Part shown: positions 8,203 through 17,670 of the stretch, piece by piece
Layout of the letters: every line of letters begins with the position of its first letter
How positions within the stretch are numbered: the stretch's first letter is position 1
Origin: Flavobacterium laiguense
GTDB lineage: Bacteria > Bacteroidota > Bacteroidia > Flavobacteriales > Flavobacteriaceae
DNA length: 64,000 bases
Assembly: GCF_003097655.1 (NCBI RefSeq)
Contig: NZ_QCZH01000021.1
Location: forward strand, 1-64,000
Direction: 5' to 3'
The notes under the pieces: model-generated
Seen by the model: the letters and a program-made list of their open reading frames with translations, nothing else
Told to the model about the DNA's origin: nothing
Databases searched by the model: none
Position numbers and translations under genes: made by a program

Positions 8203-10326
8203 TTATTCTTTTTTGGGTGGATTGTATTTTTCTCCTTTTTCCCATGCCTTACCAATTTCTTTGTAATTTGGAAAGTCATTTGGAATATCCTTTGTCCAAT
8301 TTTCAATGAATTTTGGATTATTACTATTTGGTCTCGGATTTGCCGTATTCATTTTTGCTTGAACAGGTGTTCTTACAGCATCTCCCATGATTACTACATG
8401 TTGTTGGGGTAAAATTGGTAGTTGCTGTAGTATGTCTTCATTTGCGGCTGAAACAAGTTGTCTCACATATTTTTGGTCTTCTGGATTTTGAAGTCTATGG
8501 ATTATAAATGAATTACATTGTGATAAAACGGTTTTTGACAATTCAGATGGACGTTGGCTTGAAACAAGAAGTGAAATTCCATATTTACGCCCTTCTCTAG
8601 CTATACGCTCAAAAACTTTTTTTGCAATTGATTCTTTATCACCTCGATTTTTTTCAGGAATATAGTTTTGTGCTTCCTCAAGTGCTATAACCATAGGCAA
8701 CTTACCTCTATCACTTTCAGGAAACCGAGAAACAAAATCCAAAATTAGTCGTCCTATTAGACCTGTAATAGTTTCTAAAACTTCATAAGGTAATAAAGAC
8801 ATGTCAATTATTGTTATTTGGCTTGGTATATTAGGTAGATTTTCTAGTTTATCAATAGTGTCATCATAGTATTTTGTGAATAAGTCTGTATCTCCAGATT
8901 GATAAACTTTACAAAAGTCACCAAGAATAAATGAAATAAACTTAGCTAGTGCATCCATAATTTCTTCAGGCTGATTAAGAAGTAGTGGTTGAGATATTCT
9001 TTCATCTCCTAAATATGATTGTAGTCTTAATCTTAACGTTGAAACAAACTCTCTTAATCTATTTCCAGAGCTTTCTTGTTCAAGAATTGCTTCGTCAAAA
9101 AATCTAGTAATTAAATCACTAAAATTAAAATAAATAGGTAAGTCAATATTTCTGTCTTCTATAATTTCCAAATCTCTTAATGAAATATTATATCCTATTA
9201 ATTGATTTCTTAATATTTCAGAAGAATAGTGTAAAATAACTGAACTTACATTACCATTTACATATTGCCCATTTTCTTTAAGATTTATTTTTTCTGCCAA
9301 TAAATTACTTAAAGCTTTTGAAATTTGGGTTTTATCAAAATCCGTATCAAGAGAATTAATTTCAATAAGAAATTGTTCAAGTTCTCTATAAATTGTCCCT
9401 TTTATTTTAAAATTATTTTCGTCACATTCAACAATAATAGATTCTATTTTTGAAATAAACGTTTGAGGTATCATTTTTTTAACTGTAGCAACCCTTTGAT
9501 TTTTAGCTAGACCTAAAGCTCTCTTAAAAACAGGTGCTTGTGTTCCTGAAGTTGGTTCAAAAAGATAATCGAAATCTGCAAAATTCATAAACCAAAAAGG
9601 GACTTTCATTCCCTCTTTATCAATATGAAACGCATTTACTTCATTCACATTTTTATATGGATTTTCTGGAGTTCCTTGAAATGCTTGTTTGTATTCCCCG
9701 TTGGTATCAAAAATAATTATGTGAGCATTTTTCAGTTTCTTACCATTATATTCAAATTCAAAGAGACTTTGGATAATGGAAGCAAAAGTACAAGATTTTC
9801 CAGAACCTGTATTCCCAAGTATTGCAACGTGCTTTCCAAAAAACTTATCAGGATTAATCTTTATTTTGTAGTCTGAAAAGGAAGGCGATGTCCCAATTGG
9901 CAAATAATAATCTTCGTCAAAATCAATTGTAGATTTCTCTTTTTGGTCAAAAATATTATCTAAATCCTCTCTGGTAACATACCAAACTGGATTATCAAGA
10001 ATTGGATAATTATAAACACCTTGGATATATTTTCCACTATTTTCAATTGTTCCAATCATCGTAGCTACTAAATACCTCGCAGATTTTGTTAAAAATATTG
10101 CTTCTTTGTTTTTTCCAAGTTCAGTTTCGTCAATTGCTCTAACACTAGTAACCATCGCAACAATTCTATCTGCTCCAATTGGAATAATTACATAGGAATT
10201 AATTCTTGCAACTTCATAAATATCTTCAAATCCACTCTTAAATAAACTTTTCAAGTCATCATCTAATCGAATATAAGCTCTAAAACTGTCTACAGAAATT
10301 ACTTTTCCAATACTTCTTTCACTCAT
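8203..10326 (-). CDS. herA: HerA-type FtsK/HerA ATPase of the SIR2-HerA defence system
   Basis: The protein has 707 residues. The N-terminal HAS-barrel region spans about 1-150 (IGKVISVDSFRAYIRL at the start). Walker A GNTGSGKS is at 171-178. Walker B/acidic IALEEAQNYIP is in the C-terminal third, followed by REGRKYGISLLVSSQRPSEL and QCNSFIIHRLQNPED, which are HerA hallmark segments. HerA ATPases form hexameric DNA translocases. The gene starts 8 bp after the SIR2 gene, the known gene order of SIR2-HerA defence pairs, in which a SIR2-HerA complex depletes NAD and/or attacks DNA on phage infection. It is the last gene of the long minus-strand defence array. Confidence 0.92.
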   Translation of the reverse strand: MSERSIGKVISVDSFRAYIRLDDDLKSLFKSGFEDIYEVARINSYVIIPIGADRIVAMVTSVRAIDETELGKNKEAIFLTKSARYLVATMIGTIENSGKYIQGVYNYPILDNPVWYVTREDLDNIFDQKEKSTIDFDEDYYLPIGTSPSFSDYKIKINPDKFFGKHVAILGNTGSGKSCTFASIIQSLFEFEYNGKKLKNAHIIIFDTNGEYKQAFQGTPENPYKNVNEVNAFHIDKEGMKVPFWFMNFADFDYLFEPTSGTQAPVFKRALGLAKNQRVATVKKMIPQTFISKIESIIVECDENNFKIKGTIYRELEQFLIEINSLDTDFDKTQISKALSNLLAEKINLKENGQYVNGNVSSVILHYSSEILRNQLIGYNISLRDLEIIEDRNIDLPIYFNFSDLITRFFDEAILEQESSGNRLREFVSTLRLRLQSYLGDERISQPLLLNQPEEIMDALAKFISFILGDFCKVYQSGDTDLFTKYYDDTIDKLENLPNIPSQITIIDMSLLPYEVLETITGLIGRLILDFVSRFPESDRGKLPMVIALEEAQNYIPEKNRGDKESIAKKVFERIAREGRKYGISLLVSSQRPSELSKTVLSQCNSFIIHRLQNPEDQKYVRQLVSAANEDILQQLPILPQQHVVIMGDAVRTPVQAKMNTANPRPNSNNPKFIENWTKDIPNDFPNYKEIGKAWEKGEKYNPPKKE

Positions 10327-10334
10327 TATTTAGT

Positions 10335-11777
10335 TTATTTAGCTGGTTCTTCAATTATTGGTTTAGTACTCAATAACTGGTTTAATGTATTAGCTACTCT
10401 TTCGTTACTGTCAATATTATTGAAATTTGGCATCAAAGTATCAGAAAAAGTCAAAAAATCACCAAAAAATTCACCCTCTAGAATTATGATTCTAGGGTCA
10501 TTTAATTCTTTTAAGTTGTTAATATACTCATTTCTTGTTCCTTGAAAATCAATAACAATAAGTGTAAATGTGGGATTTGATAAAGCTTGATATATAATAT
10601 CATTAAAATGCTCATCTCCAAATGAATACCCAACTGTTATAAGAACTGATTGTGATTGAGTTATTGTAGAAGCAAATTGTCTAAATAATTCTGAATATGG
10701 CAAATCAAGAGTATATGATTTTTTTACTGCTGAAGGATATATTATTATCTCTCCTTTTTTCTTTAGTAATTCAATTGATTCTAGTGATTTTTCTTCAATT
10801 CCGTATAGATTGTTAGCATCTCTTTGTCCTGAATTAACCCAAGATAAAGAACCATGTAATTTAAAATATCTCACTACCTTTTCAATTCTTTGTACCTTAC
10901 CTGAAGTTGTTGAACCTGGATAAAAAATATCATATTCAAAAGTTTCAGGTTTGAAAAATCGTTTGTGAAAACCAGTAAAACCATCAATATAATGCACACC
11001 TAATTTATCAAAAGCATATTCAAAAGCCAAATCATAGTTTGCAGTAAAAATATTTGCTCTTCTTAAATTCAATGGTCTTTGGAGTAAAGTCTTAACGAAT
11101 TTTTCATGAAAAATATATTTAGTATGAGTTTCTAAAAGTATTCCTTGCTCTCTATCTTTTTCAAATTGACTAGCCTTTTTTCTATCTATAACAAATTGTG
11201 ATACTTTTCTGTTTTCTAAATCACAAACATTGAATAATCCTTCTTTAATAGCTGTTATTAATTCTGAATAATTATCAGTTCTTGGTTTACTTTTATCTTC
11301 ATTAAGAATATACTCAAAAGCAATTAGATAATTTAAAACCTTTTCATATTCTATTACTATTTCATTAGACTCAATATCACGAACAATATCATTTTCAATT
11401 TTAAATTTCCATTTTCTTTCATCTTCAAAAGTCTGAGTGTCTTCAATTAAATTGGCTTTTCCGAATGATAAAAATTCACCTTGTAATTGTTTGATTATAA
11501 AAATAAAAGATTGATAGATTCCTTCAACAGTTTTTTCTTGTTCATAGATATATGTTTCAACCTCTAAAGGAAAATTACGTATTGCTACAGCTCCTAAATG
11601 AATGGAAGTGCCTGAACCAAAAAGAAAACTTACATTATCCAACTCAAGGTAATTTTTGAGCATTAATCTTATTTTTTCAATGATTTTATTTTGGTCGTGG
11701 TTATCTACAATCCAATCTACTAATTTATCAGTATTACCAAAGAATATTTTATTTTTTGTTGGGTCAAAATGTGTCAT
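10335..11777 (-). CDS. SIR2-family NADase partner of HerA
   Basis: The protein has 480 residues. FGSGTS near residue 53 is the nucleotide-binding Gly-rich loop, IFTANYDLAFEYAF carries the conserved Asn/Asp, FKLHGSLSW the catalytic His, and ITVGYSFGDEHFND the late SIR2 motif. This matches the SIR2_2-type enzymes of bacterial defence, which hydrolyse NAD(+) rather than deacetylate proteins. The HerA gene lies 8 bp downstream and hsdR ends 57 bp upstream, so the pair is embedded in the restriction operon. Activity is inferred from the known SIR2-HerA family. Confidence 0.9.
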   Translation of the reverse strand: MTHFDPTKNKIFFGNTDKLVDWIVDNHDQNKIIEKIRLMLKNYLELDNVSFLFGSGTSIHLGAVAIRNFPLEVETYIYEQEKTVEGIYQSFIFIIKQLQGEFLSFGKANLIEDTQTFEDERKWKFKIENDIVRDIESNEIVIEYEKVLNYLIAFEYILNEDKSKPRTDNYSELITAIKEGLFNVCDLENRKVSQFVIDRKKASQFEKDREQGILLETHTKYIFHEKFVKTLLQRPLNLRRANIFTANYDLAFEYAFDKLGVHYIDGFTGFHKRFFKPETFEYDIFYPGSTTSGKVQRIEKVVRYFKLHGSLSWVNSGQRDANNLYGIEEKSLESIELLKKKGEIIIYPSAVKKSYTLDLPYSELFRQFASTITQSQSVLITVGYSFGDEHFNDIIYQALSNPTFTLIVIDFQGTRNEYINNLKELNDPRIIILEGEFFGDFLTFSDTLMPNFNNIDSNERVANTLNQLLSTKPIIEEPAK

Positions 11778-11834
11778 TAAATTTTGTTTAATATTGTTAT
11801 TGATTTTTTTAACTTAAAATAATCATTACTATAA

Positions 11835-14800
11835 CTACTGATTCAATCGATTATAAACTTTCTTCAACATATAATCTCTCACTATATCTCCAAACTCTTT
11901 GTCATTCATCATTTTGGTGAATATATCTTGATTTTGTTCCATTCTGCTTATTGTTGTATCCATGAATTTATCTTCAAAACCGTATTTAAAATTTTCCATG
12001 GTATTGGATTTGGCTTGAAGTCCTAAACTATTATCTGCTATCAACTCTTCATAAATCTGGTCAAAATAGAGTTTATCAGCTGTACTGAATTCTGTTCCAA
12101 ATCGTTTGTTCAGTACATTGATGATTTCTGATAATGCCGTTTCTTCCTCTTGACTCATTCGGATTCCTGCTGAACCACCACCTTCTAACTCATAAATCCC
12201 TTGACTTTCTAATAAAATATCCTGTTCTGTTATTTTCTGAAGTCTGTAATATTCTAATGAAACTTCGTCACCCAGCTTGAATTTATCATCTTGACTGGTT
12301 CGAGGTAATTTCTTTATTAAGTATCTAGTGTAGGTAAACAACTTTTCCAAATCAATATCTGAAAATGGCATGATTTGAGTCAAAAATGAATACGTTCTGG
12401 TGAAAACCTGTAAAGTATTTTTTAAGTCTTCTTGCGTGATTTCTGTACCAATGGTGTTTTCTTTTGACTGCTCTTGTGGTAGCTTTTTAAATCTATCAAC
12501 GGCTGGGTCAATAAATGAATATAACTTCTTTTGGTCTGATACAGTAAGGCTTTTAACTGATTTGAAATACACATTGCAAAAATTATCCACCTCAGATTGC
12601 CAAATGATTTGTGAAGCAACTATTTGAACTTTCAGGTCATACAAATGGTTAGGGTCTGAATTTTCAACGATTGATGTTAATTCATAATAGGGTTGAAACG
12701 AATTTAAAATATCTTCAGTTTCATTGGCAAAATCCAAAATAAAAGTATCTTCTTTACCAGCACACATTCTGTTAAGTCTGGAAAGGGTTTGCACTGCTTT
12801 GACTCCAGATAATTTTTTATCCACATACATAGTATGCAGTAAAGGTTGGTCAAAACCTGTTTGGTATTTGTCTGCAACTAACAATAATTGGTATTCATCG
12901 GATGCAAATTTCTTCGGTAGCATTTTTTCCGAAAAACCATTTAATTCTACTTCTGTTACTCCTTCAGGTGAAGCATCATAGATTACTTTTCCTGAAAAAG
13001 CAACAATGGTTTTCACATCGGTATATCCTTTTTCTGTAATATATTTATCAAATTCTTCTTTGTAGCGTACAGCGTGTAATCTTGAACTACTCACTACCAT
13101 CGCTTTTGCTTTTCCTCCAATTTTTTTTGAAACTACCTGTCTAAAGTGTTCTACCATCACTTCCGTTTTTTGAGCTAAATTATGAGGGTGCAATGACATA
13201 AAACGTCCAATGGCTCTGGATGCTTTTTTCTTGTTTACTTTAGGGTCGTCTTCAATCTCTTTGGATAACTTGAAATAGGTTTTATAAGTCGTATAATTTT
13301 TAAGTACATCCAAAATAAATCCTTCTTCAATGGCTTGCTTCATCGAATACAAATGAAACGGTTCTGGTTTTCCGTTGCTTCCTTTTGTCCCAAATACTTC
13401 TATTGTTTTTGCTTTTGGTGTAGCTGTAAATCCAAAGAAACTCAAATTGTCTTGTTTACCACGTGCCAACATCGATTTTCTTATTTCATCCTCTGCATCT
13501 TCTTCCAGTCCTGTATAAGCTTCGTCTTTTTCTGCTTGTTCTAGTGATTTTAATGATAATACTTCTTTCAATTTTTTGGTAGATTCACCACCTTGAGAAG
13601 AGTGCGCTTCATCAATAATCACGGCATATTTTCGGGCTGGAATTTCACCTATCTTTTCTAATATAAAAGGAAACTTCTGTAAAGTTGTAATGATAATGTT
13701 AGAGCCAGCAGTCAAAGAGTCAGCCAATTGTTGAGAGTCTTTGTCAATCTTTTGAACCACACCATCTTTATGCTCAAACTGATAAATAGTGTTTTGTAAT
13801 TGAGAATCCAATACTTTTCTATCGGTGATTACAATAACCGAATCAAATATCCTTTTGTTTGTATCATCGTGAAGACTGGATAATCGATAGGATAACCAAG
13901 CAATTGAATTTGATTTTCCTGAACCAGCTGAATGTTGAATTAAATAATTCTTTCCAGCTCCATTTAATCTAGCATCCTCAGTAGTTTTTCTAACTACTTG
14001 CATCTGGTGAAACCTTGGAAAAATGATGGTTTCTTTCTTCTTTTTAATTCCGTTTAATTCAAATTCTTCCACACTTAGGTGAAGGAATTTACCAATGATG
14101 TCCATGAAACTGTCTTTTGTCCAAACTCCAGCGTTTCCATCAGGAAGTTTATCCCATAAGTAGGAAGTACGGTAACCGTGTTTATTCAAAGGATTTCCAG
14201 CACCATTATTACTTCCTAGATTGAAAGGCAAATAACGAGTGCGTTTCCCATCCAGTTTGGTGGTCATATAACATTCATCAGCATCTACAGCAAAATGAAC
14301 TAAAGTTCTTTTCTTGAATAAAAAGATTGGTTCATTGGGTTCACGGTCATAGACATATTGCTTTTTAGCATTTTCTACTGATTGTCCCGAAAACTGATTT
14401 TTAAGCTCTACAGTGGCTATTGGCAAACCATTTAATGCAAATACCATATCCAAAGAATTTTTACCCACACGCTCATAATAAACCTGTCTTATTACAGACA
14501 AATTATTCTTGTTGTACAATATTTCTGCATCAGGGTTTAAAGTACTTTCAGGCTTGAAAAATGCCATCTGGAACTTTACGCCATAATCGGTAAAGCCATT
14601 ACGGATAACATCCAGAACACCACGCAAATCTATTTCTTTGATTAAGCGTTGAATTACTTTTTTATCCACTTCATCTTTGTGGATGTTATTAATTTTTGCC
14701 CACAAAATAGGTTGCGATTCTTTTAAGAAATTAATGATGTATTTAGGAAACAAACCCAATTGTGCATCAAAATCTTCTGAAAAACCTTTGGTATAACCCC

Positions 14801-14867
14801 CAATTTCTAATAAAGATTCCTCAATTGCTCTTTCAAAGGTGAGTTCTGTATGTATTCCTTTTGCCAT
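11835..14867 (-). CDS. hsdR: Type I restriction enzyme, endonuclease/translocase subunit
   Basis: The protein has 1010 residues. The N-terminal PD-(D/E)xK nuclease contains LDMVFALNGLPIATVELKNQ, where Asp and ELK supply the catalytic residues. The SF2 motor follows: HSAGSGKS (Walker A), VIIDEAHSSQGG (DEAH box), FFGFTATP (motif III) and TLSRLNRM (motif VI). A helical C-terminal domain for complex assembly ends in RDYMLKKVYNRLNQ. It works with HsdM and HsdS to translocate and cut unmodified DNA. It lies 59 bp downstream of the 310-residue unknown gene and is separated from hsdS by two extra genes. Confidence 0.96.
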   Translation of the reverse strand: MAKGIHTELTFERAIEESLLEIGGYTKGFSEDFDAQLGLFPKYIINFLKESQPILWAKINNIHKDEVDKKVIQRLIKEIDLRGVLDVIRNGFTDYGVKFQMAFFKPESTLNPDAEILYNKNNLSVIRQVYYERVGKNSLDMVFALNGLPIATVELKNQFSGQSVENAKKQYVYDREPNEPIFLFKKRTLVHFAVDADECYMTTKLDGKRTRYLPFNLGSNNGAGNPLNKHGYRTSYLWDKLPDGNAGVWTKDSFMDIIGKFLHLSVEEFELNGIKKKKETIIFPRFHQMQVVRKTTEDARLNGAGKNYLIQHSAGSGKSNSIAWLSYRLSSLHDDTNKRIFDSVIVITDRKVLDSQLQNTIYQFEHKDGVVQKIDKDSQQLADSLTAGSNIIITTLQKFPFILEKIGEIPARKYAVIIDEAHSSQGGESTKKLKEVLSLKSLEQAEKDEAYTGLEEDAEDEIRKSMLARGKQDNLSFFGFTATPKAKTIEVFGTKGSNGKPEPFHLYSMKQAIEEGFILDVLKNYTTYKTYFKLSKEIEDDPKVNKKKASRAIGRFMSLHPHNLAQKTEVMVEHFRQVVSKKIGGKAKAMVVSSSRLHAVRYKEEFDKYITEKGYTDVKTIVAFSGKVIYDASPEGVTEVELNGFSEKMLPKKFASDEYQLLLVADKYQTGFDQPLLHTMYVDKKLSGVKAVQTLSRLNRMCAGKEDTFILDFANETEDILNSFQPYYELTSIVENSDPNHLYDLKVQIVASQIIWQSEVDNFCNVYFKSVKSLTVSDQKKLYSFIDPAVDRFKKLPQEQSKENTIGTEITQEDLKNTLQVFTRTYSFLTQIMPFSDIDLEKLFTYTRYLIKKLPRTSQDDKFKLGDEVSLEYYRLQKITEQDILLESQGIYELEGGGSAGIRMSQEEETALSEIINVLNKRFGTEFSTADKLYFDQIYEELIADNSLGLQAKSNTMENFKYGFEDKFMDTTISRMEQNQDIFTKMMNDKEFGDIVRDYMLKKVYNRLNQ

Positions 14868-14926
14868 ATATTCGATATTTTTTGATTAGTTAGTTCCTCT
14901 CGAAGGAATAACTACTGCTAAATCTT

Positions 14927-15859
14927 TTAAGAATTTATTTCTTTTAATTCAAATGATGCCTTCTCTTCTTTAGTAATACTATTTTTAAGAGTGTTTTTAA
15001 TAATTACTGCGGAAAAATTTTCTCCAATTTGAAATTCTTTTATTTTTTCTAAAAAAGACATCGGGAAAGATACTTTTACAGATTTCCCATCGTTATCTTC
15101 AATTTCAAGTTGTCCTTTTATACTTTGCATAACCAATGTACCAGAAATTTCAATTTCTTCTGGAGTAATGGTTTCTATTTTTGAAATAGAATTATTGAGT
15201 TGTTTTATTTTATCGGAACTACCTTCCCATCTATAAACTTTTGAGTTTGGTGAAGACCATTCTAAATCAAATTCTAAATGGTTAGTAATACTCAGGTTTA
15301 ATATTCTATTCAATTTTTTTATACCTACTGCACCATATTTTTCTGATTTATCCATTAATTCAGAATCATTATTTACATTTAACAATTCAAAAGTATTGAC
15401 CAAAGCATTTTCTATCATACTATTCCCAAATAAATCGGGACTGCTATTACCTGTAACCAAAATATGTGTCGAGCCAGGAACTAGCCTGTCAAATCTTAAA
15501 TCTACAGTTTCTTTAATGGAGGTTAATATTTTTGTACCGCTTTTATTACCATATTGATATTTTCTAGATGATTCTATAATGCAGTCGGATAAGCTTTTGG
15601 CGAATTCTCCCAGTAAATCTAAGGGTAGCTTTCCAACTTTTGCAACTTTACCTTTCAAGCGAATATCTATAATTTCTTTTTCTCTTTTCTGTTTTTCGAA
15701 GGCAAGGTTGGAACGCAATTCTGTTATTTGTTCACGGGTGTTTTTTACCATACCTTTATTGAACAGACTATTTGGATTGCTTTTGAGCAAGTTCTCATAT
15801 TTCAGTAAAGTATCTTCTGAATTTGCTAGTAATTCCTCTATGCGTTCTATACTATACAT
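14927..15859 (-). CDS. Unknown 310-residue protein paired with a nucleotidyltransferase-fold protein
   Basis: The family is not recognised. The N-terminus (about residues 5-75) is a charged helical, coiled-coil-like region (IERIEELLANSEDTLLKYEN). The middle includes a segment similar in feel to an alpha/beta core (GSTHILVTGNSSPDLF). The C-terminal third is beta-rich (EISGTLVMQSIKGQLEIED). No catalytic motif is visible. The start overlaps the stop of the upstream nucleotidyltransferase-like gene by 8 bp, which suggests translational coupling and a physical partnership. The pair is inserted between hsdS and hsdR. It could be a toxin-antitoxin unit, a restriction accessory, or a separate defence module. 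Confidence 0.75.
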   Translation of the reverse strand: MYSIERIEELLANSEDTLLKYENLLKSNPNSLFNKGMVKNTREQITELRSNLAFEKQKREKEIIDIRLKGKVAKVGKLPLDLLGEFAKSLSDCIIESSRKYQYGNKSGTKILTSIKETVDLRFDRLVPGSTHILVTGNSSPDLFGNSMIENALVNTFELLNVNNDSELMDKSEKYGAVGIKKLNRILNLSITNHLEFDLEWSSPNSKVYRWEGSSDKIKQLNNSISKIETITPEEIEISGTLVMQSIKGQLEIEDNDGKSVKVSFPMSFLEKIKEFQIGENFSAVIIKNTLKNSITKEEKASFELKEINS

Positions 15860-16316
15860 CTTTTGGTAATTGTATTTTATATATTCCTTTACTGTTTATT
15901 TTTCTTGAGTCAAAACCGTAAGTTGCTATCCATTTTTGTTTTTCAATTTCATCATTTTGGTCTATGAAATAAACATCTACGGAGTATCTAGCTTTAATTA
16001 TTTCTCTATTTAAAAATAACTCTTCGAACAATTTCTGTTTTCTGTCGCTTAAATGCTCTATTTCATTTTCGTCTAATAAAAAAACAACATCCACATCTTG
16101 TGGCTCGGGTTTATATGTTGAAAATGAGCCGTCTATCCAAAGCTCTGCATTTAAGCCTAAAGATAAAACTTCACTAATATACGCAGATAAACGATTTATT
16201 AGATATTGTCTTTGTTCATTTTCTTCAAAAGGTTCTAGAAATACTTTGTCCAACTGCCACAAAGCAATTTGTTTAAATCCATTTTCCAATAGTGGTTCGT
16301 ATTCTCTCTTGTACAT
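15852..16316 (-). CDS. Nucleotidyltransferase-fold protein (DUF6932-like)
   Basis: The protein has 154 residues. DGSFSTYKPEPQDVDVVFLL gives the GS...DxD signature of the pol-beta nucleotidyltransferase superfamily (Gly63-Ser64, Asp74, Asp76). A third acidic residue is Asp114 in YSVDVYFID. All three expected metal ligands are present, so it may be an active nucleotidyl-transferring enzyme. Small proteins with this fold act as MNT antitoxins, as AbiEii/CBASS-like enzymes, or as DUF6932 proteins near restriction genes. It follows hsdS by 40 bp and overlaps the next gene by 8 bp. The superfamily call is firm; the subfamily label is from memory. Confidence 0.75.
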   Translation of the reverse strand: MYKREYEPLLENGFKQIALWQLDKVFLEPFEENEQRQYLINRLSAYISEVLSLGLNAELWIDGSFSTYKPEPQDVDVVFLLDENEIEHLSDRKQKLFEELFLNREIIKARYSVDVYFIDQNDEIEKQKWIATYGFDSRKINSKGIYKIQLPKDV

Positions 16317-16356
16317 TTTTATGATAAAATTAATTCAGCAATTTAAACTTTTTAAT

Positions 16357-17667
16357 CTAATTTAAAACCACATCTCTAACATCAACTTTACCCGTAACAA
16401 CTTCACTTATCAAAGCCGTTTTGTATTCTTTTAATAGTTCGATTTCTTGTTGAGATTTGGAAATAATTGAATCAATCTCATTTGTTTTTTTATCCAAATA
16501 AAATGCTATTTCTTTTTGCTCTTTAATTGAAGGTAATAAAACGGGAAGCCTTTTTAGTAATTCTTGACTTAAAGAAGCTCTGGTTACTAAGTTCATTTCT
16601 TTAACGAAAAATGTTCTTGGTATAAAGCATCTAAAATAATATTTCGAAAACTCTTTAATTATTATTTCTTTATTAGGTCTAAATCTAATAAGAAAACCAG
16701 CGAAGACTGCTTTTTCAATCGTATTGTAACAAATTGATGCAATGCCAATTTCTTCAATAGTTTCAGAGGTTCTTGTAAAAAAAATATCGCTTTCCTCTAC
16801 CGAATAATGTTCTTGATGCTTTTCATTTGAATTTGCTAAACCAATAACATTATTCGGTAATATTACGTTCTTATAAACATCACCATAACTTACAAAAGGG
16901 TGACCTGTACCAAAGAACTCTGCTCCTTCACTTACTCCATTTTGACAATTTCCTACATACTTCAGTTTCTTCACCTCCCAATGTTCAGGAATTTCTCCCA
17001 ACCATTCAATACCAGAATCTTTCATGTTTACTTTTGGGTCTAAACCTTTGGTAACCGTTTGGTTTATTACTGCAATTCGTTCTTCTTGTAGTAAAGTGAT
17101 GAACTGTTCTTTTTTAGAAATTAAGCTATCTATTTGAGTAGTTTTATGGTCAAGAAAATTTGCTATTTTAGTTTGTTCAATTTTGGATGGTATAATAATT
17201 TTAAATTGATACAAATCATCCATTCTAAAAGATGGTTGCATATGGTCTGGGATAAGTCCTCTGTGGAACTTAAAAATCGGTTGAAATTGATAAAAAAAGA
17301 ATCTATTATTTATTTCATTTTTATTTCGAGATGTTATAATCATACAGTTTTGTGACAAACTAAATTTTCCTCTTAAGTAAGAAATAGACATTGCTTTAGC
17401 TCCTACAGTTGTAGATAAAAGACATCCGTCTTCTCTAAAATCAAATTCGTATTCCTTTATTAAACTCATGATTCCATTATTCTCAGTTTGACCACTATAA
17501 ACTGGAAAATTACCTTCAATCGTTCCGCAATATTCTTTGGTTAATAAAGCTGCTTTTTTCCCCTTTTCGGCTTTGAAATGATGAAATGTTTTTTTTACCT
17601 TCCAATGCTCTGGTATCTCACCTATATATTCAATGCCAGAATCTTTATAGCTATCGTATTTTTTCAT
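16357..17667 (-). CDS. hsdS: Type I restriction-modification, specificity subunit
   Basis: The protein has 436 residues with the usual two target-recognition domains. Each starts with a near-identical motif (SGIEYIGEIPEHWKVKK near the start and SGIEWLGEIPEHWEVKK near residue 217). Each is followed by a long helix that acts as a spacer (FLDHKTTQIDSLISKKEQFI; YLDKKTNEIDSIISKSQQEI). The protein sets the bipartite DNA target of the complex. It begins 3 bp after the hsdM stop, so the two are translationally close. The recognition sequence cannot be read from this alone. Confidence 0.95.
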   Translation of the reverse strand: MKKYDSYKDSGIEYIGEIPEHWKVKKTFHHFKAEKGKKAALLTKEYCGTIEGNFPVYSGQTENNGIMSLIKEYEFDFREDGCLLSTTVGAKAMSISYLRGKFSLSQNCMIITSRNKNEINNRFFFYQFQPIFKFHRGLIPDHMQPSFRMDDLYQFKIIIPSKIEQTKIANFLDHKTTQIDSLISKKEQFITLLQEERIAVINQTVTKGLDPKVNMKDSGIEWLGEIPEHWEVKKLKYVGNCQNGVSEGAEFFGTGHPFVSYGDVYKNVILPNNVIGLANSNEKHQEHYSVEESDIFFTRTSETIEEIGIASICYNTIEKAVFAGFLIRFRPNKEIIIKEFSKYYFRCFIPRTFFVKEMNLVTRASLSQELLKRLPVLLPSIKEQKEIAFYLDKKTNEIDSIISKSQQEIELLKEYKTALISEVVTGKVDVRDVVLN

Positions 17668-17670
17668 AAT

